Shown here: piece by piece, positions 53,232-62,059 of the stretch | Layout of the letters: every line of letters starts with the position of its first letter | Position numbering within the stretch: position 1 is the stretch's first letter | Source of the DNA: Kitasatospora herbaricolor | GTDB lineage: Bacteria > Actinomycetota > Actinomycetes > Streptomycetales > Streptomycetaceae | Direction: 5' to 3' | NCBI RefSeq assembly: GCF_030813695.1 | Contig: NZ_JAUSVA010000002.1 | Coordinates: 5,394,001 to 5,458,000, forward strand | Length of the DNA: 64,000 nt | The notes under the pieces: generated by a model | What the model saw: the letters and a program-made list of their open reading frames with translations, nothing else | Database searches by the model: none | What the model was told of the DNA's origin: nothing | Translations under genes and position numbers: made by a program

Positions 53232-54053
53232 ATGACCACCACCCACTGGGACCCCGCGCAGTACCTCAGGTTCGCCGACGAACGAACGAGACCGCTGCAC
53301 GACCTCCTCGCCCGCGTCCCCGCACTCCCCGAACCCCGCACCCCCGCCGTCCTCGACATCGGCTGCGGCCCCGGGAACTCCACCGCCGTCCTGCGCCGAC
53401 GCTGGCCCCACGCCCGGATCACCGGCATCGACAACTCCCCCGACATGCTCACCACCGCCCGCACCGACGGCGAACCCGACGCCCACTACCTCCTCGCCGA
53501 CGCCCGCACCTACGACCCCGCCCCCCACCACCCCGACCTCATCGTCAGCAACGCCACTCTCCAGTGGCTCAACGCCGACCCCCGCCACCCGGCACAACCC
53601 CGGGGCCACCTCGCCCTCCTCCCCACCTGGACCGCCGCCCTCCGCCCCGGCGGCACCCTCGCCTTCCAGGTCCCCGGCAACTTCGATGCCCCCAGCCACA
53701 CCCTGCTCGCCGAACTCCGCCGCACCCCCCGCTGGCACCGCCTCCTCGGCGACGACGCCACCCGCGCCGGCGTCCACACCCCCGCCCGGTACCTCGACAC
53801 CCTCACCGGCGCCCACTGCACCGCCGACGTCTGGGAAACCACCTACAGCACCCTGCTCGACGGCCCCGACCCCGTCCTCGAATGGGTCAAGGGCACCGCC
53901 CTGCGGCCCGTCCTCAGCCGGCTCACCGACCCCGCCGACCAGGCCGCCTTCCTCGCCGAGTACGGCGCCCTCCTGCGCGAGGCCTACCCCGCCGGACCGC
54001 ACGGCACCGTCTTCCCGTTCCGCCGGATCTTCGCCGTCGCCGTCCGCCGCTGA
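53232..54053 (+). CDS. tam: Trans-aconitate 2-methyltransferase
   Basis: A 273-residue SAM-dependent methyltransferase: motif I VLDIGCGPGNST (about 39-50), GIDNSPDM, and the Tam-typical end with AYPAGPHGTVFPFRRIF. It methylates trans-aconitate, a spontaneous isomer that inhibits aconitase, so it detoxifies a TCA by-product. GGGAGG at 53221-53226 is 5 nt before the ATG. Divergent from and probably repressed by TamR; the operator overlaps the promoter. Confidence 0.9.
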   Translation: MTTTHWDPAQYLRFADERTRPLHDLLARVPALPEPRTPAVLDIGCGPGNSTAVLRRRWPHARITGIDNSPDMLTTARTDGEPDAHYLLADARTYDPAPHHPDLIVSNATLQWLNADPRHPAQPRGHLALLPTWTAALRPGGTLAFQVPGNFDAPSHTLLAELRRTPRWHRLLGDDATRAGVHTPARYLDTLTGAHCTADVWETTYSTLLDGPDPVLEWVKGTALRPVLSRLTDPADQAAFLAEYGALLREAYPAGPHGTVFPFRRIFAVAVRR

Positions 54054-54111
54054 CCCACCCGCGGCCGGCAGCCACGCCGCCCGACCGCACCGGCGCCCCG
54101 CCCGGCCCCGC

Positions 54112-54840
54112 TCAGGCCTTCCGGTCACCCACCAGCTTCGGATGCCGCTCCATCCCCTCCAGGCCGTGCCAGGCCAGATTCACCAGATGCGCCGCCACCT
54201 CGGCCTTCCCCGGCTTGCGCACCTCCAGCCACCACTGACCCGTCAGCGCCACCATCCCCACCAACATCTGCGAATACATCGGCGCCAACCGCGCGTCGAA
54301 CCCCCGGGCCTTGAACTCCAGCCCCAGAATGTCCTCCACCTGCGTCGCGATGTCACTGATCAACGACGCGAACGTCCCCGTCGACTGGGCCACCGGCGAA
54401 TCCCGCACCAGGATCTTGAAACCGTCCGTCGACGTGTCGATGTAATCCATCAACGCGAACGCCGCCTGCTCCAGCAACTCCCGAGAATGCCCCCCGGTCA
54501 ACGCCCCCGTCACCATGTCCAGCAACAGCTGCATCTCGCGGTCCACCACCACCGCGTACAGCCCCTCCTTGCCCCCGAAGTGCTCGTACACCACCGGCTT
54601 GGACACCCCGGCACGCTCGGCGATCTCCTCCACCGACGTCCCGTCGTACCCCCGCTCGGCGAACACGGAACGCCCGATGTCGAGCAGCTGCTCACGGCGC
54701 TGCTTGCCGGTCATCCGGACCCGGCCGCCGCGCGGCCGGGCCGCCGGGGCAGCGGCGCGCCGGCCGGTCGAGGCACCCGCCGCGGCCCCCGTCCGCGAGG
54801 TCCGCCGGCCGTCTGCGCTGTCTCCGTTGCTCCCGTTCAC
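54112..54840 (-). CDS. TetR-family transcriptional regulator
   Basis: A 242-residue TetR regulator. After a ~40-residue basic, disordered N-terminus the HTH is clear: RREQLLDIGRSVFAERGYDG, TSVEEIAERAGVSKPVVYEHFGGKEGLY. The C-terminal ligand domain is helical. GTG 54840 lies 6 nt after CATGAT (54852-54847), consistent with a leaderless mRNA; ATG 54870 overlapping the desaturase stop (ATGA) is an alternative that implies coupling. Located downstream of the fatty acid desaturase gene, so it likely senses acyl-CoA. Confidence 0.9.
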   Translation of the reverse strand: MNGSNGDSADGRRTSRTGAAAGASTGRRAAAPAARPRGGRVRMTGKQRREQLLDIGRSVFAERGYDGTSVEEIAERAGVSKPVVYEHFGGKEGLYAVVVDREMQLLLDMVTGALTGGHSRELLEQAAFALMDYIDTSTDGFKILVRDSPVAQSTGTFASLISDIATQVEDILGLEFKARGFDARLAPMYSQMLVGMVALTGQWWLEVRKPGKAEVAAHLVNLAWHGLEGMERHPKLVGDRKA

Positions 54841-54866
54841 CCCTACATCATGCTGCAGCCGACGGG

Positions 54867-55832
54867 TCATGCGGCGCGGCGGGCGGCGATCCGCTCCGCG
54901 TCCGGCCAGCGGACGTCACGCGCCCAGCCCGCCTTCTCGAACCACCGGATCAGCCGGGCGGACGAGTCGATCTGCCCGCGCAGTACCCCGTGCCGGGCCG
55001 AGGTCGGGTCCGCGTGGTGCAGGTTGTGCCAGGACTCCCCGCAGGACAGCACCGCCAGCCACCAGACGTTGCCGGAGCGGTCCCGCGACTTGAACGGCCG
55101 CTCCCCGATCGCGTGGCAGATCGAGTTGATCGACCAGGTCACGTGGTGCAGGAGCGCGACCCGTACCAGCGAGCCCCAGAAGAACGCCGTCAGCGCCCCC
55201 TGCCAGGACATCGTGACCAGCCCGCCGACCAGCGGCGGCAGCATCATCGAGATCAGCGTCCAGACCCAGAACAGCCGCGAGATCGCCCTTATGGCCGGGT
55301 CGGCGATGAGGTCCGGCGCGTACTTCTGCTGCGGGGTCTGCTCCTCGTCGAAGAGCCAGCCCATGTGCGCCCACCACAGGCCCTTCAGCAGGGCCGGGAC
55401 GCTCTCGCCGTAGCGCCAGGGCGAGTGCGGGTCGCCCTCCTTGTCGCTGAAGCGGTGGTGTTTGCGGTGGTCCGCCACCCAGCGCACCAGCGGCCCCTCG
55501 ATCGCCAGGCTGCCGGCCACCGCCAGGGTCAGCCGCAGCGCCCGGTTCGCCTTGAAGGCACCGTGCGTGAAGTAGCGGTGGAAGCCGATGGTGATCCCGT
55601 GGCACGCCACGAAGTACATGACGGTCGCGATCACGAGATCGAGCCAGCCGACACCCCAGCCCCAGGCCACCGGCACGGCGGCGAGCAGCGCGAGGAAGGG
55701 CACGCCGATGAACAGCGCGAGCGTGACCCGCTCGGCGGTCCCCTGCTTCTCGCCACCACGGGTGGCGGAGACCAGCTGCTGGGGAGTGGGATCGGGCGGC
55801 GAAGTGCGTTCCTGGCCTGCCTGGACAGTCAT
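54867..55832 (-). CDS. des: Acyl-CoA/fatty acid desaturase (stearoyl-CoA desaturase-like)
   Basis: A 321-residue membrane di-iron desaturase with four helices and three His boxes, HRYFTH, HRKHH and HNLHH, all complete. Introduces a cis double bond (delta-9 type) into acyl chains to adjust membrane fluidity. ATG 55832 follows AGGGA. A perfect palindrome lies 44 nt upstream and the TetR gene lies directly downstream, indicating feedback control of unsaturation. Confidence 0.92.
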   Translation of the reverse strand: MTVQAGQERTSPPDPTPQQLVSATRGGEKQGTAERVTLALFIGVPFLALLAAVPVAWGWGVGWLDLVIATVMYFVACHGITIGFHRYFTHGAFKANRALRLTLAVAGSLAIEGPLVRWVADHRKHHRFSDKEGDPHSPWRYGESVPALLKGLWWAHMGWLFDEEQTPQQKYAPDLIADPAIRAISRLFWVWTLISMMLPPLVGGLVTMSWQGALTAFFWGSLVRVALLHHVTWSINSICHAIGERPFKSRDRSGNVWWLAVLSCGESWHNLHHADPTSARHGVLRGQIDSSARLIRWFEKAGWARDVRWPDAERIAARRAA

Positions 55833-55875
55833 GGAGCATCCCTAGAGGGAGGGGGAGGGGAGCCTACGAAGGCGT

Positions 55876-55895
55876 AACCTACGGCATCGTAGGTT
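55876..55895. promoter_or_regulatory. Palindromic operator at the des promoter
   Basis: AACCTACG-GCAT-CGTAGGTT: 8-bp arms (55876-55883, 55888-55895) that are exact reverse complements around 4 nt. This is typical of TetR-type operators and includes a -10-like TAGGTT/TACGAT. Likely bound by the TetR encoded after des. Confidence 0.65.
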
Positions 55896-56019
55896 GTGCG
55901 GCACCCCAAGGGAAGTGCGCCGCGACTGATCCCAACAGGGCTTTAGCGTTTTCACCCGAACGGATGGTCGACCCCGAAACCCGCCAGTAGCCCCACGCGG
56001 GGTCACCAGACTCCCCGGT

Positions 56020-56694
56020 ATGAGAGCCAAGACCGAACACCGCGAAACCGCCCGCCGCCTGCGCGCCGAGGGCCGGACCTACGACGAGATCCAGGCTGCG
56101 CTGGGGGTCTCGAAGAGCTCCATATCGCTGTGGGTGCGGGACCTGCCCAAGCCTCCGCGCAAAGCACGGGCATACAGCGGGACAGAACGGCAGGTGGCCG
56201 CTGCCGCCCGGCGGACGGAGGCTCGCAACGCGCGGAGGAAGGCAGCTGCCGCAGAGATCGGCCCCCTCAGCGAGCGCGAATTGTTCTTGGTGGGAGCGGC
56301 CCTGTACTGGGCAGAGGGCGCGAAGGCCAAGCCGGACGCGAGAGTGATCTTTGTGAACAGCGATCCCTCGGTCATCCGCTTCTTCGAGGCCTGGCTCGAT
56401 CTTGTGGGTGTTACGAAGGACCGCCGCCGCTACTCGGTGCAGATCCATGAGACGGCTGACATCCTCGGGGCCGAGCGTTTTTGGGCAGGGGTTGTCGGGG
56501 CGGGACCGATGTCCTTCAACAGCCCGTCAGTGAAGCGGCACAACCCCAGGACGAACCGGAAGAATGTGAGTGAGACCCATCGGGGCTGCCTGAGGATCAC
56601 CGTTCTCGGCAGCGCAGATCTCTACTGGAAGATCGACGGCTGGTGGAGCGGCATAGCTGATGCACAGTGCGCGGCGGACTCCGGTAGGGTCTGA
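56020..56694 (+). CDS. HTH protein with LAGLIDADG-like C-terminal domain
   Basis: A 224-residue basic protein. N-terminal helix-turn-helix (about 5-45, RLRAEGRTYDEIQAALGVSKSSISLWVRDL, resembling resolvase/sigma-type HTH). The C-terminal part has LVGAALYWAEGAK followed by FVNSDPSVIRFFEAWLDLVGV and later LRITVLGSADLYWKIDGWW, which looks like a diverged homing-endonuclease-fold domain. The acidic residue of the LAGLIDADG motif may be lost (AEG), so nuclease activity is uncertain. It ends 7 nt before tRNA-Gln and its 3' end carries that tRNA's promoter. Possibly a domesticated mobile gene. Confidence 0.7.
   Translation: MRAKTEHRETARRLRAEGRTYDEIQAALGVSKSSISLWVRDLPKPPRKARAYSGTERQVAAAARRTEARNARRKAAAAEIGPLSERELFLVGAALYWAEGAKAKPDARVIFVNSDPSVIRFFEAWLDLVGVTKDRRRYSVQIHETADILGAERFWAGVVGAGPMSFNSPSVKRHNPRTNRKNVSETHRGCLRITVLGSADLYWKIDGWWSGIADAQCAADSGRV
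56683..56688 (+). promoter_or_regulatory. Candidate -10 of tRNA-Gln
   Basis: TAGGGT, about 13 nt before the tRNA, lies inside the 3' end of the preceding gene. Confidence 0.4.
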
Positions 56695-56701
56695 GCAACT
56701 G

Positions 56702-56774
56702 TCCGCCGTGGGGTAATTGGCAGCCCGCAGGCCTTTGGAGCCTTGCAGTGATGGTTCGAGTCCATCCGGCGGAG
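56702..56774 (+). tRNA. tRNA-Gln (anticodon TTG)
   Basis: Acceptor TCCGCCG pairs perfectly with CGGCGGA, anticodon loop CTTTGGA gives anticodon TTG (decoding CAA), T-arm GATGG-TTCGAGT-CCATC, discriminator G. The first anticodon-stem pair is C-T by my reading, the rest pair. Confidence 0.93.
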
Positions 56775-56925
56775 CAAAGCCCGAGGCCAGGACCCATGTG
56801 GTTCTGGCCTCGGCGTTCGGTTTCGACTCCCCGGTTATCCTCGTAGCGCCGAGGCACGGACGTGCGGATTCGCTGAGCCTCAGGCTGTTCTGCCCTCTCT
56901 GCGAACCGACCGAGGAGCCTCCAGC

Positions 56926-58392
56926 GTGAGTGCCAATTCCCCTGCCGCTGTCATCGTGCTCGCCGCCGGCGGCGGGACGAGGATGAAGTCGAACAGCCTG
57001 CCGAAGGTGCTGCACGAGGTGTGCGGACGGTCCCTGGTGGGCCATGCGGTGGCTGCCGCGCAGGAGTTGGGCCCGGAGCAGCTGGTCGTCGTGGTGGGGC
57101 ACATGCGCGAGAAGGTGGAGGCGCACCTGGCGGCCGGGTACCCGGCGGCGCGTTCGGTGGTGCAGGTGGAGCAGAAGGGCACCGGTCACGCGGTGCGGAC
57201 GGCGCTGGAGTCGCTGGCGGAGTCGGGTGTGGAGCTGGACGGCACGGTGGTGGTGACGACCGGGGACGCTCCGTTGCTGACGGGTTCGACGCTGTCGTCG
57301 CTGGTGGGTGCGCACGAGGAGCAGGGCAACGGGGTGACCGTGCTGACGGCGGTGGTGCCGGACGCGTTCGGTTACGGGCGGATCCTGCGGGACGACGTGG
57401 ACGGTGCGGTGGCGTCGATCGTCGAGGAGAAGGACGCGACGGACGCGCAGCGGGCGATCGCGGAGATCAACTCGGGGGTGTACGCGTTCGACGCGAAGCT
57501 GCTGGCGGAGGCGCTGGGCCGGGTGACGACGGACAACGTGCAGGGTGAGGAGTACCTCACGGACACGTTGGAGATCCTGCGGACCGGTGGTCACCGGGTG
57601 GGTGCGGTGGTGGCGGGTGATTTCCGGGACATCCTGGGGATCAACGACCGGGTGCAGTTGGCGCAGGCGCGTCGGCTGCTGAACGACCGGCTGGTGGAGC
57701 GGGCGATGCGGGCGGGTGTGACGGTGGTGGATCCGGCGTCGACCTGGCTGGACGTGCAGGTGTCGTACGAGCCGGACGCGGTGGTGCTGCCGAACACGCA
57801 GCTGCAGGGTTCGACGCATCTGGGTGAGGGCTGCGAGGTGGGTCCGAACTCGACGTTGCGGGACACCCGGGTGGGTGCGGGGGCGCATGTGAGCAACACC
57901 ACGGCGGATCGTGCGGTGGTGGGCGAGCTGGCGTCGGTGGGGCCGTACGCGTATCTGCGTCCGGGGGCGGTGCTGGCGCGCAAGGCGAAGGTCGGCACGT
58001 ACGTGGAGATCAAGAACTCGGAGCTGGGTGAGGGTGCGAAGGTGCCGCACCTGTCGTACATCGGGGACACCACGATCGGTGAGGGCACCAACATCGGTGC
58101 GGCTTCGGTGACGGTGAACTACGACGGGGTGAACAAGCACCGGACGGTGATCGGGGCCCATTGCCGTACGGGTTCGGACAACATGTTCATCGCGCCGGTG
58201 ACGGTGGGGGACGGTGCGTACACGGCGGCGGGTTCGGTGATCACGAACGATGTGCCGGCGGGTGCGCTGGGGGTGAGCCGGGCGCAGCAGCGGAACATTC
58301 CGGGTTGGGTGGAGCGGAAGCGTCCGGGGACGTCGTCGGCCCAGGCGGCTGCTGCTGCGGGTGCTGGGGTTGACGGGGTGGTGGAGGCCTGA
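56926..58392 (+). CDS. glmU: Bifunctional GlmU: glucosamine-1-P acetyltransferase / GlcNAc-1-P uridylyltransferase
   Basis: Makes UDP-GlcNAc for peptidoglycan and other polymers in two steps. 488 residues: N-terminal nucleotidyltransferase with LAAGGGTRMKS (12-22) and GTGHAV; C-terminal left-handed beta-helix of hexapeptide repeats (about 255-450, LGEGCEVGPN, GSDNMFIAPV, VPAGALGVSRAQQRNI). The last 30 residues are an Ala/Gly-rich tail. GTG start preceded by GAGGAGCC. It starts the glmU-prs-rplY-pth run shared with other streptomycetes. Confidence 0.96.
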   Translation: MSANSPAAVIVLAAGGGTRMKSNSLPKVLHEVCGRSLVGHAVAAAQELGPEQLVVVVGHMREKVEAHLAAGYPAARSVVQVEQKGTGHAVRTALESLAESGVELDGTVVVTTGDAPLLTGSTLSSLVGAHEEQGNGVTVLTAVVPDAFGYGRILRDDVDGAVASIVEEKDATDAQRAIAEINSGVYAFDAKLLAEALGRVTTDNVQGEEYLTDTLEILRTGGHRVGAVVAGDFRDILGINDRVQLAQARRLLNDRLVERAMRAGVTVVDPASTWLDVQVSYEPDAVVLPNTQLQGSTHLGEGCEVGPNSTLRDTRVGAGAHVSNTTADRAVVGELASVGPYAYLRPGAVLARKAKVGTYVEIKNSELGEGAKVPHLSYIGDTTIGEGTNIGAASVTVNYDGVNKHRTVIGAHCRTGSDNMFIAPVTVGDGAYTAAGSVITNDVPAGALGVSRAQQRNIPGWVERKRPGTSSAQAAAAAGAGVDGVVEA

Positions 58393-58595
58393 CGGGGCTG
58401 GTCGGGGGGTCCGAGGGCTGGTACCGGAGCGGACGCTTATCGCTCGGGCGCGTAACCTGGAGGTCATACGTGCGCCATTGGGCTTTCGGGCTGTGCTGGG
58501 GCGTACCGCCAATCCCCGACCTTCATCGCTTCAGGCGGCTGCCTGCCCGCGGTGCGGCGGGTTCATGTGCGTAAGCAACACGAGGAGACGGTGCA

Positions 58596-59573
58596 GTGAG
58601 CGGGATCACGACGTCGGGTGAGAAGAAGCTGAAGCTCTTCTCCGGCCGTGCCCACCCTGAGCTGGCGAAGGAGGTGGCCGCGTCGTTGGGCACCGAGCTC
58701 GTCCCGACGAAGGCGCTGGACTTCGCCAACGGTGAGATCTACGTGCGGTTCCTGGATTCGGCGCGTGGTGCGGACTGCTTCGTGATGCAGAGCCACACGG
58801 CTCCCATCAATCAGTGGATCATGGAGCAGTTGATCATGATCGATGCGCTGAAGCGGGCTTCGGCGCGGAGCATCACCGCGATCCTGCCGTTCTACGGGTA
58901 TGCCCGGCAGGACAAGAAGCACCTCGGCCGGGAGCCGATCTCGGCGCGTCTGGTGGCGGACCTGCTGGCCGCTGCCGGTGCGGACCGGATCATGGCGGTG
59001 GACCTGCACACCGCGCAGATCCAGGGCTTCTTCTCGGGGCCGGTGGATCATCTGTTCGCGCTGCCGCTGCTGGCGGACTACGTGGGCGAGAAGGTGGACC
59101 GCTCGAAGCTGACCATCGTGTCGCCGGACGCGGGCCGGGTGAAGGTGGCGGACCAGTGGTCGGACCGTCTGGGTGCGCCGCTGGCGATCATCCACAAGCG
59201 TCGTGACATGACGCAGGCGAACACGATCCTGTCGGCCGAGGTCGTCGGTGACGTCAAGGGCCGGGTCTGCGTGCTGGTCGACGACATGATCGACACGGCG
59301 GGGACGATCTGCGCCGCGGCGGACGCGCTGTTCGAGAACGGCGCGGCGGACGTGATCGTGGCGGCGACGCACGGTGTGCTGTCGGGTCCGGCCGCGGACC
59401 GGCTGAAGAACTCGCGGGTGAGCGAGTTCGTGTTCACGAACACGCTGCCGACGCCGGGTGAGATCCAGCTGGACAAGATCACCACGCTGTCGATCGCGCC
59501 GTCGATCGCGGCCGCGATCCGTGAGGTGTTCGAGGACGGTTCGGTGACGAGCCTCTTCGAGGGCGTGCACTGA
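58596..59573 (+). CDS. prs: Ribose-phosphate pyrophosphokinase (PRPP synthetase)
   Basis: Makes PRPP from ribose-5-phosphate and ATP for purine, pyrimidine, His and Trp synthesis. 325 residues; FSGRAHPELAKEVA near the start, ATP/regulatory flag DKKHLGREPIS, DLHTAQIQGFF and the PRPP-binding VDDMIDTAGT (about 228-237) are present. GTG 58596 follows GAGGAGACGG. A 17-bp terminator lies about 120 nt after the stop. Confidence 0.96.
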   Translation: MSGITTSGEKKLKLFSGRAHPELAKEVAASLGTELVPTKALDFANGEIYVRFLDSARGADCFVMQSHTAPINQWIMEQLIMIDALKRASARSITAILPFYGYARQDKKHLGREPISARLVADLLAAAGADRIMAVDLHTAQIQGFFSGPVDHLFALPLLADYVGEKVDRSKLTIVSPDAGRVKVADQWSDRLGAPLAIIHKRRDMTQANTILSAEVVGDVKGRVCVLVDDMIDTAGTICAAADALFENGAADVIVAATHGVLSGPAADRLKNSRVSEFVFTNTLPTPGEIQLDKITTLSIAPSIAAAIREVFEDGSVTSLFEGVH

Positions 59574-59582
59574 TCCTCGGGA

Positions 59583-59620
59583 TCTCGGGTCTCGGGTCTC
59601 GGGATCTCGGGGCTCTCGGG
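59583..59620. repeat. 7-bp tandem repeats
   Basis: TCTCGGG three times head to tail (59583-59603), then two spaced copies to 59620. Just after the prs stop. Confidence 0.7.
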
Positions 59621-59690
59621 TTCCGGGTGCGTGCCGGCGCCCCGGCGGTGAGCCGTCGGGCGGGCGCGGGTGTGCACTGACGACCTGTCC

Positions 59691-59729
59691 GGCAGCGGTC
59701 CCGGCCCCTCGTGGGCCGGGGCCGCTGCC
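59691..59729. terminator. Terminator after prs
   Basis: 17-bp inverted repeat GGCAGCGGTCCCGGCCC (59691-59707) / GGGCCGGGGCCGCTGCC (59713-59729), one G-U pair, 5-nt loop. Confidence 0.85.
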
Positions 59730-59970
59730 GATTTCACGGTTGACTGCCGGTGCGGTTAGACTCGTGAGACTGCTCGGCGAGGGATGTCGTGTGCCCGTTC
59801 CGCGGGTGTGCGCTCCGTGATCGACGCGCTGCTCAGGCCGGTTTCGCCGGTTCCTGGCAGAGGTCGTAGGCCGCCGAGTGACCCCCGAACGTACTTGTGG
59901 GTGTGGTCCCGGCGGTTTTTTCGCGTTTGCCTGCACCCCCGCGCCAGTTCTTATTACGAGGAGTGCAGTC

Positions 59971-60561
59971 GTGTCCGAGATCCGCCTTGACGCCGAGACC
60001 CGTACCGAGTTCGGCAAGGGTGCCGCCCGTCGTGCCCGTCGCGCCGGCTTCGTCCCCGGTGTCGTCTACGGCCACGGCCACGCCCCGGTGCACCTGAACC
60101 TGCCGGGCCACGCGCTGATGATGGCGCTGAAGACCCCGAACGCCCTGCTGGTCGTGCCGATCGAGGGCAAGGACGAGTTCGTCCTCCCGAAGGCCGTGCA
60201 GCGTGAGGCCATCAAGCGCTCCATCGAGCACGTCGACCTGCTGCTGGTGAAGCGCGGCGAGAAGGTCACCGTCGAGATCCCGGTCATCGCCGAGGGCGAG
60301 CTGGCCCCCGGTGGCAACCTGCTGGAGCACGTCCTGAACGCGCTGCCGGTCGAGGCCGAGGCCACCCACCTGCCCGAGTCCGTGACCGTGTCGGTCGAGG
60401 GCCTGGAGGCCGGTGCCTCCATCACCGCCGGTGACATCACCCTGCCGAAGGGCACCACGCTGGCCGTCGAGGCCGACACCGTCGTCCTCCAGGTCATCGG
60501 CGCCCAGGCCTCGCAGGCCGACGCCGACGCCGAGGCCGCCGAGGCCGCTGCCGAGGCCTGA
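59971..60561 (+). CDS. rplY: 50S ribosomal protein L25/general stress protein Ctc
   Basis: A 196-residue bL25 of the Ctc (TL5) type: N-terminal 5S rRNA-binding domain (SEIRLDAETRTEFGKGAARRARR, VPGVVYG) and the C-terminal extension typical of the long form. The final residues are an Ala/Glu-rich tail. Stabilises 5S rRNA in the large subunit and under stress. GTG 59971 has GAGGAG at 59958-59963, 7 nt upstream. Confidence 0.95.
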   Translation: MSEIRLDAETRTEFGKGAARRARRAGFVPGVVYGHGHAPVHLNLPGHALMMALKTPNALLVVPIEGKDEFVLPKAVQREAIKRSIEHVDLLLVKRGEKVTVEIPVIAEGELAPGGNLLEHVLNALPVEAEATHLPESVTVSVEGLEAGASITAGDITLPKGTTLAVEADTVVLQVIGAQASQADADAEAAEAAAEA

Positions 60562-60586
60562 GCCTCGCGCACTGCTTGAACAGCCC

Positions 60587-60624
60587 GCTGCCCCGGCCCT
60601 CCGCCTTCGGAGGGCCGGGGCAGC
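60587..60624. terminator. Hairpin between rplY and pth
   Basis: 17-bp perfect inverted repeat GCTGCCCCGGCCCTCCG (60587-60603) / CGGAGGGCCGGGGCAGC (60608-60624), loop CCTT. Ends rplY transcription at least partly. Confidence 0.85.
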
Positions 60625-60670
60625 GGTGCGTCCGGGATGATGTGCTGGACGGCACGTTGAGGAGCGGTTG

Positions 60671-61252
60671 ATGAGCGACGACGAGTACACAGGGCCCTGG
60701 CTGGTGGCCGGCCTGGGCAATCCGGGGGAGGGCTACGCCCGCAACCGGCACAACATCGGGTTCATGGTGGCGGACCTGCTGGCGCAGCGGATGGGTGCGA
60801 AGTTCAAGGCGCACAAGAGCCGCGCGCAGGTCGCCGAGGGGCGGCTGGCGGGGCAGCGGGTGGTGCTGGCCAAGCCGATGACGTTCATGAACCTGTCGGG
60901 TGGTCCGGTGACCGGGCTGCGGGACTTCTACAAGGCGCCGACGTCGTCGATCGTGGCGGTCCACGACGAGCTGGACATCGACTACGCGACCTTGCGGCTG
61001 AAGCTGGGCGGCGGTGACAACGGGCACAACGGCCTGAAGTCGATCACCAAGGCGCTCGGCCCGGGGTACCACCGGGTGCGGTGCGGGGTGGGGCGGCCGC
61101 CGGGTCGGATGGAGGTCGCGGACTTCGTGCTGAAGGACTTCTCGTCCGCGGAGCGCAAGGAGCTGGACTGGTTCGTGGACCGGGCCGCCGATGCGGTGGA
61201 GGCGCTGGTGTCGGAGGGGTTGGAGCGGGCGCAGGCGACGTACAACACCTGA
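60671..61252 (+). CDS. pth: Peptidyl-tRNA hydrolase
   Basis: A 193-residue enzyme that frees tRNA from stalled peptidyl-tRNA. LVAGLGNPGEGYARNRHNIGF (family signature; split by one turn), catalytic His in NRHNIG, MNLSGGPV, DELD and GGGDNGHNGLKSI are all present. GAGGAG lies 6 nt before the ATG; the in-frame TTG directly before it is unlikely to be used. Confidence 0.96.
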   Translation: MSDDEYTGPWLVAGLGNPGEGYARNRHNIGFMVADLLAQRMGAKFKAHKSRAQVAEGRLAGQRVVLAKPMTFMNLSGGPVTGLRDFYKAPTSSIVAVHDELDIDYATLRLKLGGGDNGHNGLKSITKALGPGYHRVRCGVGRPPGRMEVADFVLKDFSSAERKELDWFVDRAADAVEALVSEGLERAQATYNT

Positions 61253-61483
61253 CCTCCGCCGGCCCGTCCGCCGCCGTCCACCTGCCGGCTGACCGCCGGT
61301 CAGGTGCGGCCGCGGACCGCCCGGACCGGCCGGTGAGGGCTTGGTGGGAGCGGGTGCGGCACGGTGCGCGCCGTACGCAACGGTGTTACAACGCTTGCCC
61401 GTCCTCATCTGATCCGGTGTGAGGTGCGCCCGGCCGATCGGATACGGTCGGTCGGGTACGCGATGGGGTCTGGGGAGTGCTCG

Positions 61484-61804
61484 ATGCGGAGTTTGCGGCG
61501 GGTGCGGCGGGTGCGTCGCACGCGGGTGGTACGGCTGGCGCGGCTGGGCCGGCGGGTCGGTACGGCGGGTGCGGTGGGGGTGCTGATCTCGATGGCCGGC
61601 CCGGCGCACGCGGAGGGATCGGAGCCCGGTACGGGGGTGGCTTCCTCCCCGGCGCCGGCCTCGGCGGAGTTCGCGCCGGTGCTGAGCGACTCGATGGGCG
61701 GGGACGCGGGGCTGGTCGCGGTGGGCGGCGGTCTGGTGGTGGTGGCCGGGGGTGCGGCGCTGTGGTTGAAGCGGCGCCGTTCCGGGGTGCTGGACCAGCA
61801 CTGA
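61484..61804 (+). CDS. Small exported membrane protein of unknown function
   Basis: A 106-residue protein with a very basic N-terminus (RSLRRVRRVRRTRVVRLARLGRR), a signal-peptide-like hydrophobic segment ending in AHA, a short Pro/Ser/Ala-rich region, and a C-terminal membrane helix (GLVAVGGGLVVVAGGAALWL) followed by KRRRSG. GGGGAG at 61472-61477 is 6 nt before the ATG; ATG 61463 is an upstream alternative. No LPXTG motif. Function unknown. Confidence 0.7.
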   Translation: MRSLRRVRRVRRTRVVRLARLGRRVGTAGAVGVLISMAGPAHAEGSEPGTGVASSPAPASAEFAPVLSDSMGGDAGLVAVGGGLVVVAGGAALWLKRRRSGVLDQH

Positions 61805-61991
61805 ACCGGTGACCGGTGACCGGTCCAGGCGACCGGTGTGCGGCTGCGGTGTGCGGAGCGGCCGCCGGGTGCGGTGGGACGAGGACGAGGACGAGGTTCG
61901 GCCGTGGGCCGGTTTCCGGATGACGGGGGCCGGCCCTGAGTGTTTTCCGGGGCCGGCGGGGGCTCGGGGCCTGCCGGGAGGGCCCGGGCAG

Positions 61992-62028
61992 CACCGCGCC
62001 CGCCGGTGGTGTTCCGGCGGGCGCGGTG
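61992..62028. terminator. Hairpin between the small membrane protein gene and ppc
   Basis: 15-bp perfect inverted repeat CACCGCGCCCGCCGG (61992-62006) / CCGGCGGGCGCGGTG (62014-62028). Bidirectional terminator of convergent genes. Short ACCGGTG repeats occur at 61805-61840. Confidence 0.8.
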
Positions 62029-62059
62029 GTGTGTCGTCGGTGGTGCGGTCGGGTGCCGG

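Larger units (their letters stand above)
59574..59970. other. 397-nt intergenic region before rplY
   Basis: Contains the TCTCGGG tandem repeats (59583-59620), the prs terminator (59691-59729) and an AT-richer segment (about 59730-59765, TTGACT at 59740-59745) likely to include the rplY promoter. No gene seen. Confidence 0.5.

Noticed and set aside
59730..59970. Riboswitch or leader peptide upstream of rplY
   Set aside because: No recognisable aptamer and no short ORF with a good ribosome-binding site; only a weak TTGACT element.
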